From Penelope pileata (taxonomy: Eukaryota > Chordata > Aves > Galliformes > Cracidae): DNA of 64,000 nucleotides. The notes beneath the pieces are model-generated. The model was given only the letters and a program-made list of their open reading frames with translations. It was not told the origin of the DNA and did no database searches. Shown here in pieces: positions 27,630-38,865 of the stretch. The DNA lies in NCBI GenBank assembly GCA_013396635.1, contig WBMW01003829.1, positions 774,212 to 838,211 on the forward strand. The letters are read 5' to 3'. The translations under genes were made by a program, and so were the position numbers. Every line of letters starts with the position of its first letter. The first letter of the stretch is position 1.

Positions 27630-30600
27630 GTTCTACATCCAAAAGTATGGTTCAGCTATGTGGTTGCAGAGCTCAGCTTGCAAATTCAGCCAGGTTTAAT
27701 TCTTTAAAGTTGGATTGGTGCAATACTTGCTACAAGCAGCTGTGTCAAAATTATTAAATCACGCGTTGTATTTTTAAACCAAAACACTGCTGTGTTCACA
27801 GCATGCTTCCTTCTTCTTCCCCTGGGGATACTAAGCAATTAAGAATTCGAGATCTATTTTCTGGCATTTCTTTAGACTTTTTAATGCTCTTCTGTGTATG
27901 CCATCCCATCTCTGCAGTCAGACAATTGGTCATAATTGGAAGATTACACCTTAAAAGTATATTGATATTTATAATTTACTTGGCCAAAACGATTGCCATC
28001 AAATGGGACCCAGCACTGCATCAGCCTGCAGAGCTGCCATGACCTGCTTTGGAGTACCCTGAAATCTACAGCAGATCAAAGAGCAAGTGGAGAATTGGAG
28101 AGAGATGGCTGGTCCTGGAAGGCCATTGAGATGCAAAACCCGATCATAGCCATACATCTGGTTGGCCTTTGTGAATGATGTGTCTGTCACTTGTGCTGTG
28201 AGGAAAGAGAAAAGCAGGGAAGGGACTTTTGATAGCTAAGGGCACCCTGTGTTCAGCAGTATTTCTTTGTTTCATTGCCATTAAACATCTGGCTGGTCAG
28301 GCAGTCCCAGCCTTGGCTATCTGAGGTCACCTTAGGTGCTAGTTGGAGTGACAATCATTCATCTGCAAAATTAAGGGAGTTTACCCGTGGGCTTCGTCAT
28401 AAGGTGGGGAAGTGGTGAAGGGGAAACCTTTTTTTTCCGCTTCCTTTCTAGGTGTGAAGGAAACATGACAAGATAACATCTTAATCTGCTTGCCTATCAC
28501 CTTGTGGTGAAGTGGTGATGTGCTCCAAGCCAGGACCATTAGAGATGCTGCAAAGCAGTTCATAAGTGGCATCTGTCAGCACAAAATAACACAGGCAATA
28601 GCCAAGCAACTTTCCGTGCCTGTCTTTCCTCCAAACCTGCAAACAAGATGTAGTTTTCTGTTGTTTTTCTGGTCTCTTCCTGTGTACAATGTGTGCACAC
28701 CTTTAGAATGAAAACTACTGCCACAATAACACAGTGACCCAGTTTAGCCTCACGTCCTGTTGTGCATGAACACGTCTGCATGGATTTGTGAAAGTATATT
28801 GCAGTGAGAGAGGCCAGATCCAGCCTTCGTGCGTGCAGTCCTTGCTGGGAGGGCTACGAACAGATTACTAATCATCAGTGTGAATTTTCTGGCTTTCCTG
28901 AAGTGTTCTGCAGGCTTTTTACGCTTCTGAAATTCTTCTGCATAATTATTTGGGCATCTTAACTACAAAAATGAATTCTTTAAGTCCTGCCTGCATTAGG
29001 TTACTCTTACACAGTGTAAACATTGTTCTGTATTCCCACACAGGTGACACCTGGGTGAAGACTAGTCTAGACACTCTTTAAAACCTTGTCTCTACCAAAT
29101 GGTTTCTGAGCTTGAAGTGAAATCTCAGTGGATTGCAGGCTGTCTGTAGACCGAGCATTTATTGGCCATCCAAAATAAACAGCAAGCCTGTCCCTTACTA
29201 TGGAAAGGATTAAACGTGGCTGAAAGAAACTTTCTCATCTTCATTAGAATTTGATCCTAAATCAATTACCACATATTAGTTAGCTGTGTGAAGTAGGTTT
29301 AACAAAGATGTGTATTCCAGGTTGCTGCTGACTGTGATTTACTCTGGAAGCTAGCACAGATTCTTAGTTAAGTATTTAACTTTCCTTATGTAAGTTAAAC
29401 ACCTGAAACAGTCTTAGAAGAAAACTGTTATGTTCCAAAATTAATTCCTGAAAAGTTTAGAAAAGCCAGAATTAAGGCTGCCTGTGATAGATATCCCAGC
29501 ACGTACCCCAGTTGGGCAGAGGTGGTTGTATGAGCTGGGGTGCCCTCTGCCCCCTCCCCTTCCCAGTTGCGTTTGCTCAACAGGGAAAAGCTGCTCAGGC
29601 AAAGCAGGTGCTAACATTAATCCCAGCTGGTTAGCAAGTGCAGGCTGCTCTTTGTCTTGATTGGAAAAAATGCTCATGGAAAAAGCTAGAAGGTAAACCT
29701 CAAAAAAACTAGAGAACAAACAAAAACAAAAGAAACCAACCAACCGAACAAGTCAATCTAAAATCCCAAGTGCTAGTTAGCAAAATTAACTGGAAGTGGG
29801 CTCAAAATGATGGCATTCTCTGGAGGGCCCCAAACGTGACATATTTGAGTTCAAGTTCCCTAGGGAAGGAGAAAATCTCTGTGCTCAGGAGTGTTCAGGC
29901 AGTTTTTGACTGCCTGATGCCTTCCTCCTACCTTCATTTCTGTTACACCTCCTCACTCTGACAGACAAAACCTTTGTTGAAGTTCAGGCTCACAAAGTCT
30001 CCCACTCTTTCTAAAATTAGGAGAACGCTCAATACAAGACAGACAAGCCTGTTGTTAAAGCACCAGCAGCCCCTTCTGTCAACATCAAGATACTTGTGAA
30101 GGCCCTGGTTTCATGCTCGGGTAAAATTTCCTGGTACATCTTGCTGCCCCAGAGACTCCGTGCAGGTTTATCAGCCTGGGCTGTTGTGAGATCGATCCTC
30201 TGAAGGTTTGAACATTTTTAAAGCAGCATAAATAAATTGATGAATTCACAACACCTTTCCCAGTTTGTTATTCTGCTTTTAGAAAGGCAGAGAAAAAGTT
30301 GTCCGGAAGGGAAAATCTTTCATTTCTAAGCCAGTTCCCTGGTTCAACTGCCTTAGAAACATATCTGCAGAGACACTTGTGTTTTGTTTTTATTTGCTTC
30401 TTTCTTTATGTATATATGTGTGCACACATGTACGTCTACACATAGACATACAAAATTACACGTCTGTGTGATTTTCATCCATCATGACATTCAGTTGATG
30501 CTGTAGAGAAATCATATAAGTTTGATACTAAAGCTGTTCTTTCTCCTCCATTATAATCTTTCAGGATTGCCTTGTTCTTTCATTATGTGAGTTTTTAATT

Positions 30601-31496
30601 TGAATTTTGTGCCTGGCTACGTGGTAGTCTTTCCACAGACACTGGTTGCAGGACTGACAGTAGCTTGCAGGAGGTCTGGATTTGGATATACCTTGTTCTG
30701 CAGGCAGGTGCTGCATGCCTGTGGTTTCACCTCTAATAATAGTAATACATAAGAGCATATTGTGATGCTGATTCTGGACTTAAAATTGAATGAATTTTGT
30801 GCGGGACATTCTTATTTAAGTTGGTGAGCCACCAGCTACATCTTAGTATATTTTAGAGCTCTTCTCATTGACAGTTTCTGCACTGCGTTATTGCTTGAGT
30901 TTGCAGTGTGAATACAGCCAAGCCAGGACACATTGAATATATCATGTATTTATTGAAAAAGGAAAACTGAATTTTCTTCCAGTAGCACAATGAAGCACTA
31001 TGTAACGGGCTTCATACTTCAATGCTGGTCAAGAAGTCAATGCTTAGCAAGTGGACATATACTTGGCATAGTTTTTTTCCCTGCTAGATGTGTTTATGTA
31101 GGAACAGTGGAAAGAATGAATGCATGTAGCACAATTTGTCAGGGAGCTGCCAAGATGTTTATTCTGTTTCCTTCAGGTACTTTATTATTTTTGGCTCGGT
31201 TATGCCAATGAACATTGCAGATCAAAATGCTGTTTGTTCAGGAAGGAAGCTAAAAGTCTCAGATTAAGAGTATGAATAAATGTGGGATCAGTGTCCTTAT
31301 GCTGATCCACTGCTTTCAAATTCCTATGAATTAATCTGGATTTTTTCCTACTTCAGTTGGCTTCAAAAATCTTTTTGAACATATCTATTCATCAGCATCG
31401 AATCAAAAGCTTGGCAGCTATTTCTTGATTAAATAATTATTCCCAAACTAATAAACATCACAGCAGGGTTTAATTAATGTATGTCAGTCATACAAC

Positions 31497-31510
31497 TTTT
31501 TTTTTTTTTT
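31497..31510. repeat. Homopolymer T14
   Basis: Fourteen T following ATACAAC. A second tract, A14, lies at 31682-31695. Together they bracket about 170 bases without recognisable content. Confidence 0.9.
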
Positions 31511-31681
31511 CTAAAAATACTGTGCTCTGAAATTAGTACCTGCAGAATAAAGGTGCAGGCATTTTTCTGCAGTCAGCTATGGGAAAGGCAGTTAAAAAGT
31601 AAGCTGCTGATTGCATCCACTTACCTGTCTCTTTAGGCAGAAATTTGTCATTTTTACGAGTTTCCTGCAAGAAAAACTGGG

Positions 31682-31695
31682 AAAAAAAAAAAAAA
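31682..31695. repeat. Homopolymer A14
   Basis: Fourteen A following CTGGG. Confidence 0.9.
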
Positions 31696-32070
31696 CAACA
31701 ATACAATGGGATCCCTTTACCCTGCTTACCCCCATAGGACTTTTATTACTGTAACAAACTGGGCTTTCTAATTGTACTGAGACTTTGTTTTTACAGTTAT
31801 CTGTTAGCAATGGAGTTAACCTTAGTGTATGTTGGCACAGCCACTTAATTCTGCTACTTGATAAGCCTTTGAAGATACCATATGCTTGAAAGATAAAGGT
31901 TTAGACATTTTAAATCTATAATGAAATCGGCATCTCTTTAGAATAGGGTATGTGTTATTGCCAATCACGTATGTGTACAGTCTGTTCTGTGCTTTCCCCC
32001 TCCCTCAGTCAACCTGCAATTAGTTTTTCTCAGGGCTGTAGGGAATGTGATTTCCTTGTATGACTTGGGA

Positions 32071-32192
32071 GGCCAGGCTGGATGGGGCTTTGGGCAACCT
32101 GGTCTAGTGGGAAGTGTCTTTTCCTATACTGGGGGGGTTGGAACAAGATGATCTCTGAGGTCCCTTCCAACCCAATCTATGAATCTATGATG
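32071..32192 (+). mobile_element. CR1 LINE 3' end, sense
   Basis: The last 120 or so bases of a CR1 copy in sense orientation. It starts at GGCCAGGCTGGATGGGGCTT, continues through GGGCAACCTGGTCTAGTGGG and GATGATCTCTGAGGTCCCTT, and ends in the short 8-mer tail TCTATGAATCTATGA. It is heavily 5'-truncated and has no coding potential. Its 3' end faces that of the minus-strand copy beginning at 32488. Confidence 0.92.
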
Positions 32193-32378
32193 CCAGCCAC
32201 TGGTTGTTATGAAGGCATGCTGATATTTTTGACCCTGGATTAGGCAGTAGCTGTTAAGAAACACACCTGATAATTTTTACTTTTTATTTTTCTCTTTGAC
32301 ATCTTTAAAGATGAATCTTCCTATGTAGATGAGCTTCAAACTAGTTTTAGCTTCTTACTGAAAAGCATGTTTTAATGT

Positions 32379-32397
32379 AAAAAAAAAAAAAAAAAAA
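32379..32397. repeat. Homopolymer A19
   Basis: The longest A run in the window. It sits in the spacer between the two facing CR1 3' ends. CR1 tails are not poly(A), so it does not belong to either copy. Confidence 0.92.
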
Positions 32398-32487
32398 GCA
32401 TCAAATAAAACCCCACAAAGAAATTACGTCCAATGGGTTCACATGTCGTTTTCATTCCTAACAACTAAGGAGTTCTACCCTGTTCTT

Positions 32488-32584
32488 CATAGAATCATAG
32501 AATCATAGAATGGTTCAGGTTGGAAGGGACCTTAGAGATCATCTTGTTCCAACCCCCCTGCCATGGGCAAGGACACCTCCCACT
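32488..32584 (-). mobile_element. CR1 LINE 3' end, antisense
   Basis: Begins with three tail units (CATAGAATCATAGAATCATA), then AATGGTTCAGGTTGGAAGGG and ACCTTAGAGATCATCTTGTT, and stops at CACCTCCCACT beside the single N at 32585. The next bases (TCGCACTAAG) do not continue the CR1 sequence. The copy therefore ends at the N, or the assembly joined two contigs there. Confidence 0.92.
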
Positions 32585-32585
32585 N
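32585..32585. other. Single undetermined base
   Basis: One N in CACT-N-TCGC at the point where CR1 similarity stops. It may mark an ambiguous call or a collapsed small gap. Confidence 0.97.
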
Positions 32586-33680
32586 TCGCACTAAGTACAA
32601 ACTTATGAAGTAATACAGAAAAATCAAGTTTTAAATGAGTCCTCCAAGTATATCTCATTTCATGACCTTGATAAAATGCATATTTCTAATGTGCAGGAGG
32701 GCTGGATAACCTTTACCATATTTTGCATGAAGCATGGACTGCTTTGAAGTTGGCAAAATCTTTTCCTGGGGACTCTGTAGGATTAGGCTTTCTACATGAA
32801 CAAAATTGCTTCCTCTAAGGAATATATTTCCAGATGGAATGATATTCAGGTTGCACATGCTGAGGTGTAGCATGACTTCAGACAACTCCGAGATATAATG
32901 TGAGCTGATGTTATTCATGAACTGATCAAGAATTACAATCATGGAGATCACGGAATGATCTTATCTTTTATTTGGACAGTGTCATCTGTTCCGTCTTCAT
33001 CGGTGCCGCATGTAACACTGGCTGCCTGAACTCATCAATTTATTTTCAATTTGCATTAAAGATTTCCATTCTTGTGAATATTTTAGGTTTGTGCATAATT
33101 TTGCAGTTAATCAATCCCTTTGAAGGGAATGGGAAAAATTACTCGTTTATTTTGACCAGAAAAGAATATTCGTAAGTGATTTGGAGTTGAATCTTATTCT
33201 GCAGCTTCCTGAGTTACTGAATCCTTCCTTCACTGTAGTTTTTCTTCCAATGGGTTTTACATGTCTGATGTTTCCAGGAGGGAAAAATTATCTGGTGTTC
33301 TGTGTATCTTCTCTTTATATAAATGATCGGTTTTAGTATTAACTGATTTTATGCTCAGTTGAATATTTAAATCAAAAAAGCATTTAAACTTAAAGGAAAA
33401 AGACATCAGGTAGTTGAGATCCTTCAAATGCTTTACCTTCTCAACACTAACAGCTTTAAAAAGTCATTGCCTTTATGGCACAGATCCTCACCGGAGATTT
33501 GTGACTTCACAACTATTTACAAATTCAGATTTGTCTTCTAGGAAGCCCAAGTTTCCTATCTCCTGTTGAATATGTACTTCCAAGCATGCTGAATGGCTGT
33601 GTGAACGATCTGTTTCTGAATGAACACACATGCTTCATGACAATCAGACAAAATGTTCCCAGTGTTTGTCAAACAAAGAG

Positions 33681-33800
33681 GGCAACGACAAGACCCTGGC
33701 GCTCACGCCGCGGGCCCGTTGCCAGCCTCTGCATGGCCTGCGGGGCCTGTGGGCTGAGCAGGGGCCTCCGCAGGACCGCTGAGGGACGGGAGGAAACAGG
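33681..33800. other. Small GC- and CpG-rich islet
   Basis: About 120 bases with ten CpG (for example GCTCACGCCGCGGGCCCGTT) standing out from AT-rich neighbours. A second GC-rich block follows at about 33880-34020. I recognise no gene, promoter motif or repeat family in it. Confidence 0.45.
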
Positions 33801-36800
33801 ATGATCTGAGGTCTTTCTAAGTGTGTGTATGCACATATATATGCATGTTTTCTGCTTAAAATTAACCCATGTGCCTTGGCTGGAAGCCCTTGTCGCTGAG
33901 GTATCCTGCACGGGAACTTTGTGCCCTCCTGCTGCGGGGGATTTCAGAGCTGGCCTGCTGTGGGCTCAGCGGCAAGGAGGCATGGGCCCATGGGCCACCA
34001 CGAGCACCACATCCTCATGAGGGTTTCTGAGCCCCACATTATTCCTTACACATAGTTGGGAGGTTCAGACAGATTCATTCCTCTCCCTGTTGGTTTCATT
34101 CTCCACCCATTGCCTTTTTCCTGTGTTTTGAACGGTACTAGCAAACTGGTTCATTTTATTGGATACAGACAAACTTTTGTGCCTCGTTATCGTGCCAGAA
34201 CAGATGTCTACCAGCACCATTCACTGGCCTTGCTGGGGCTGGGGAAATAGCATTCCTTGACAGCTGCTGCTGCAGAACAAGTGGTTTTAGCATGAGCCGT
34301 AGTATGGAAACTGAGAAACTGTCTGCTCAGTAGGAAGGTTCAGGGCTTGTTTGTTTTGTAGCAGCAATGTACGTGATGTCTTCTCCACATCCAGTCTGCA
34401 ATGAGGCTTTCCTGAGCATGCACAAGTGGTCTTTCAATGCCAAGTCAGAGGTCAGGGGTACCCTGTTGGACTGTGCTGAATGTCCCACCACAGAGACTGC
34501 GAGACCCTGGGTCTGTCTGCCAGGCCTAATTGCTGAGGGGCTGAGTGAAGCTGAAGCTGTGCCTGCTTTTACAGCCTGAGAATTTCTAGGTCAATGGGAT
34601 AGTCTTGCTGTAGCTGTAACTCAGAACTAAGACACCCAGCAAGCCTTTGCAAAGTGTGAGACCAGCACTAAGTGTGGGTGCAAGGGAGCGAGGCTCAGGC
34701 TCTCAAACCACAGGAGAGGGGTGCTGCTGGGATCTTGCTTAGCCCTCGTCCCTTGCCTCCTGAGCGAGGATAAACTACACCATGAATGCAGACCAAGTTT
34801 TATGGCAAAACCATAGGAAAGCTCACCGAGGGGCTAAGGATTCAGGAGATCTATCTTTCCTGGTCTGAATTCCATGATAAAAGGTCTTTTGGATTTTCCC
34901 TATACAATTCTCTGTGCCATTTTACTGGCAGAGAAATGAATTGGCCTGAATTCCCAGCCCTTGAGGCTCTTTGCCACCTGGGTCTTGGAGATGGTTCATG
35001 CAAGCAGATGAAAACGTTCCTATGGACAGCAGGGATGCAGGATCTAAAGGTGGTACTGGTTGTAACCACCATACTACATAATATTAGACACAGTTCTCCA
35101 GGCTACAATGTGTTAAAGCAGTGTGAAACACGTTGAATCCTTTTCCTCACAAAGTATGGAAGCAAATAGTTATGCAAACAGAGCACATTTTCCTAGCGTA
35201 GATATAATCGAAATATGAGGGACCAGTGCTGCAAAATGCTTGGTACAGCACTAAATGATCAGCATTCTTGTGCTAATCTCTCCTCTCTAGGAGTATTTCC
35301 AGTTGCTTCTGAATGGTGCAGGTTCATTTTATTTTGTTTCCTTTGCTGTCAGGCTGTTGCTTAATATCAGCTGGCAGGTGAGAGCTTTCTGGGCTCGGAG
35401 GTAGCAGAAATGGATATTCCCCTGGGAAGAGAGGCAGATGTGTGATCACCATGTCAGGCTAAGGAGAGCTGGGGAAGAAGGTGTCATTTATCAAATCCCA
35501 TTAACTTTAAAAGTCTATTCTGCTCTACAGATGAAAGTGGATGTTTTCATTACGTGTGAGACGATAGATGGGGTAGGCTGCATAGTACAAAACATTTCAG
35601 AATACTTTAAAGCATTACCTGACAAAAGTCTTTCCAAAAAAACAGATCCAAAGAGCATTTCTGTGAGCTATTCTTCATTACAACAAATAATATTCACCTC
35701 CATTAAGAGCCAGAGGAGAACATTTTACTTTCTCTTCACTGGTGGGGATCGTCTACTTTCTCCTACTTGCAGCTGTTCTGAAAAAATGTCTTTTCTTTCA
35801 AAATCAGCAATGTTACAATAGGTTATACTGAAAAGAAGTTGGCAAGCTTTCTGTGCTCAAAGCCAAACTGTGAATAAAATATAAAAGTGCTGCTTTTTTA
35901 ATGTAATTTCCAGTTACTGTTTTATCAAGCCGTGAAATTTTAGTTTGAAGCTTTTTTGATTATATTTTTTTAATGAAAAAGTCCACAGATTGACATCTGT
36001 GAATAAAAGAATAGATACAAAACCTTAAGAAGGATTGAAGTTTGAGAAATACTGTAGGGATATAGGGCAAGTCTTAGTAGTGGCACACATTACACACTAT
36101 GGAGTTAGTGCATTAAAATATTAATGCCTATCTGCAATATTTATTTAAAACAAAACGACTTGTGTTTGCATAGGAAAAAAAATCAGGTACTTGTTCTCAA
36201 AACTATAAGTACTAGAAAGACGGGAGCTAAAACTATTAGCTGTCTCCCACCTTGTCAGTAAAACATATTGGTACCTTTTTTTGCTGCTAGAAACTGATCT
36301 CAAAAGCACCAGCTGAAGTCGGTGCTAGAAAAGGGCATGAGCAGGACGGATGCAGACCAAGTTCACATTCAGTGTATGTAGGCACCAAGTCTGTGAGCAC
36401 GTCTGTTGTTGACAGTACCTGGATGCAGGAAAATGGTGAAAGCATGCATGGGAGCACAGGCTTGCTACACGGTGTTTATGCATGTGCCTGGATGAGGTAA
36501 CTGGGTACAGTGAAATGTCCCTGCTTTGTCCCAGGGGCAGAATATTCTGGGAACATGAGCATCAAGAAGTTACTTATACTCAGTTATGAAGTGTGGCTGA
36601 TTTTCATTTTACTGTTTGATGGTACAGACTGAAATAGATGTTATGTAACGCTAAAATCAGAGAGAAGGATGAGCTAGAACTGAAAATCCAGCCACCCCCA
36701 CAACGTAGGTGTCTAGAAGTCCGGGGCTGCATCTGAATGACATGATCGGAGCCTTGAAGTTCTCCAAAGTGCCAGAAGTCCCAGCAGCAAAATGAACCGC

Positions 36801-38838
36801 AGCCACACAAAGGGCACCCAGCCAAATGGGTGGGTGAGAAACTGCCCTGCAGCTTGTGCCCAACCCCGAGGTGTGCTTGTGCTCTGTGCATCCAAACAAG
36901 GCATCATTGGGGCCAGGGCAGACTGCTTGCAGCCGTGATCTCTGCAGATCAGGGATTTTGAGGTTTAAGACTAACTCTGCAAAGACATTTTTGTGGCAAA
37001 GGGAGCCAGCAGGCACTTGCAGGAGTTGCAGTGGTCACTTCTCTGCCTCTGTTGGCTGATACAGAATTTTGAAAAGTGACCAGAAGTCACCTGAGATGTT
37101 TATTATATATTTTTCAAATTAGGAAGAAACATCTGTATATGAAGTCTGCAGCTAAACCATGATCTGGATTTTACTGCATGAACCCTCCTGAATTTTAAAA
37201 AAAAATTAGGAAGTGGTAAATGGATGTGTTTGATACAAATGTGAGGAAAAAAGCTAGGATTTGTTCTGCTTGTTTTTTGTTTTGTTTTCCCAAGGTTGCT
37301 CTGTCTGTTTGTTCACTGATATTCCATCCTGCTCTGTGCTGTCACATCCAACTTTTTATTGCCTCATGGAGATTTGAATGCATGTTAAGCAGGATGAAGG
37401 TGTTTAGCAAGATAATTAATTACTGAGGCAACCAATTAGTGGAACTGACTGGTGTTCTTAAAGGAAGTTGGGTAGGCAGTGCAGAATATGCTTGATGTGT
37501 AGGATTACACAAAGTGCTGTATCTCAAGCAAAATACATGCATAGGGCACGTACCAAGCAGAGGCTGGCGTGATGCTGCTGGGAGGAGGTGCACAAGAATA
37601 AGCTCATTAAGACAGATCCATCCTGAAAAAAACCATAGCTTTTGTGTTGCATTTACTCATGTATCTGTTTCGTTAATTAAAACAGAGAGAAGGCAGAGCT
37701 GAAAACACAGTGAATAAAATTTATTTTCTCCTTGTGTAGAGGAGAAAATAATACCCCGTACAGATGTATGTGCTTGTTGTAGGGGCTGGTCTGCTCCTGC
37801 GGTGCCCAGGGATTCTGTCGCCATTTGGCTCCATGACGGGCTCAGAGCCCAAGCAAAGTTGTTTTCCTTCACTGGTGACGCAGGGCTTTGCCCTTTGGTG
37901 CTGCCATTCTCTTTGCTTAGGCACTTAGGGCACAACTTGGAACAGCCCAAAAATAGTTAATAAAGATGCTGTCAGAAAAAGTTGAGTCTACAGAGAGCTG
38001 AAATTTTCTTCAGAAAAGTATATATTCTGTCAGATGTTCATATGGCTGCACAGCTGATGAAGTAGTGAGGTGTTTTTCCTGCCTTTGAGCAATTTCAGCT
38101 CTTTTCATCTGGAGACAGTAACTACCTACCTCCTCCTCTCCCTGTAAAGTCTAATCCTGAATCTCAAGTTAGGCAAAGCATTCAGGTCCTGAGCCCTTCT
38201 CTGTGGTTGCTGAGACTGGAGCAGCAGCAGAGAGCACGTCACCGCTCCAGGATCTCTCTCTGACAAAGCCGGGGAGAAACCCAGGTTAGGACCTGATGTG
38301 AATGAGGGTCATGTTTTAGTGTTGCTACCAGTAGACTAGGTCTTGACTCTGTCCTCAGTTTGTTTTAAATTCAAGAAATGCTCTGTGTGTCCCGCAGTGC
38401 TGAAGTCGTAGTGCTCAGGATGAGCATCGTGCGTGCCCTGGGGCTGAACTTCCCTTCCGCACCGTTACCAGGCTGAAAGTGGTTCCCCAAGAGTCTGATT
38501 TGCAGTCAGTAATGGAATTCTACTTGACTGTAAACTTCAGGATTGCTTGCTGGTTGTGCCTGTGTTATGTCTAAAGATTGGACTGATACATGTGTATCAC
38601 TACAAGTTTCTGTGCATCAGAATGAGGCCTCAGGAATGTGATCTTCATTATGTACCAAAACAACTGTGAGTAGAATAAATGATTTAAATAATTTGAAAAT
38701 GCTGAAAGTTCATTAGGAGCAGGAGCTCATTTTGAGGGTTACAGAAGAATTCGTTGTTGTTATTGTATTGCTTATACATTCATCTGAACTTTCAACAAAC
38801 ATTTATATTGGCCTAACTTGGAGCTAGAATTTAGAATT

Positions 38839-38865
38839 TTTCCTCACTGATTTACAGTGAGGAAA
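38839..38865. repeat. Perfect inverted repeat, 11-bp stem, 5-base loop
   Basis: TTTCCTCACTG, then ATTTA, then CAGTGAGGAAA. No gene or repeat is next to it that would explain it. Confidence 0.92.

Larger units (their letters stand above)
23394..32070. other. Unique sequence, nothing recognised beyond listed small repeats
   Basis: The longest clean repeat-free stretch of the left half. Open frames are all at or below about 100 codons and show no homology that I recognise. Confidence 0.6.

Noticed and set aside
34786..35136. 116-codon frame (plus)
   Set aside because: Looks protein-like but matches nothing I know. No exon structure can be supported.
35438..35821. 127-codon frame (plus) with protein-like composition
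   Set aside because: No family match recognised, no supported splice sites, and no ribosomal or promoter context.
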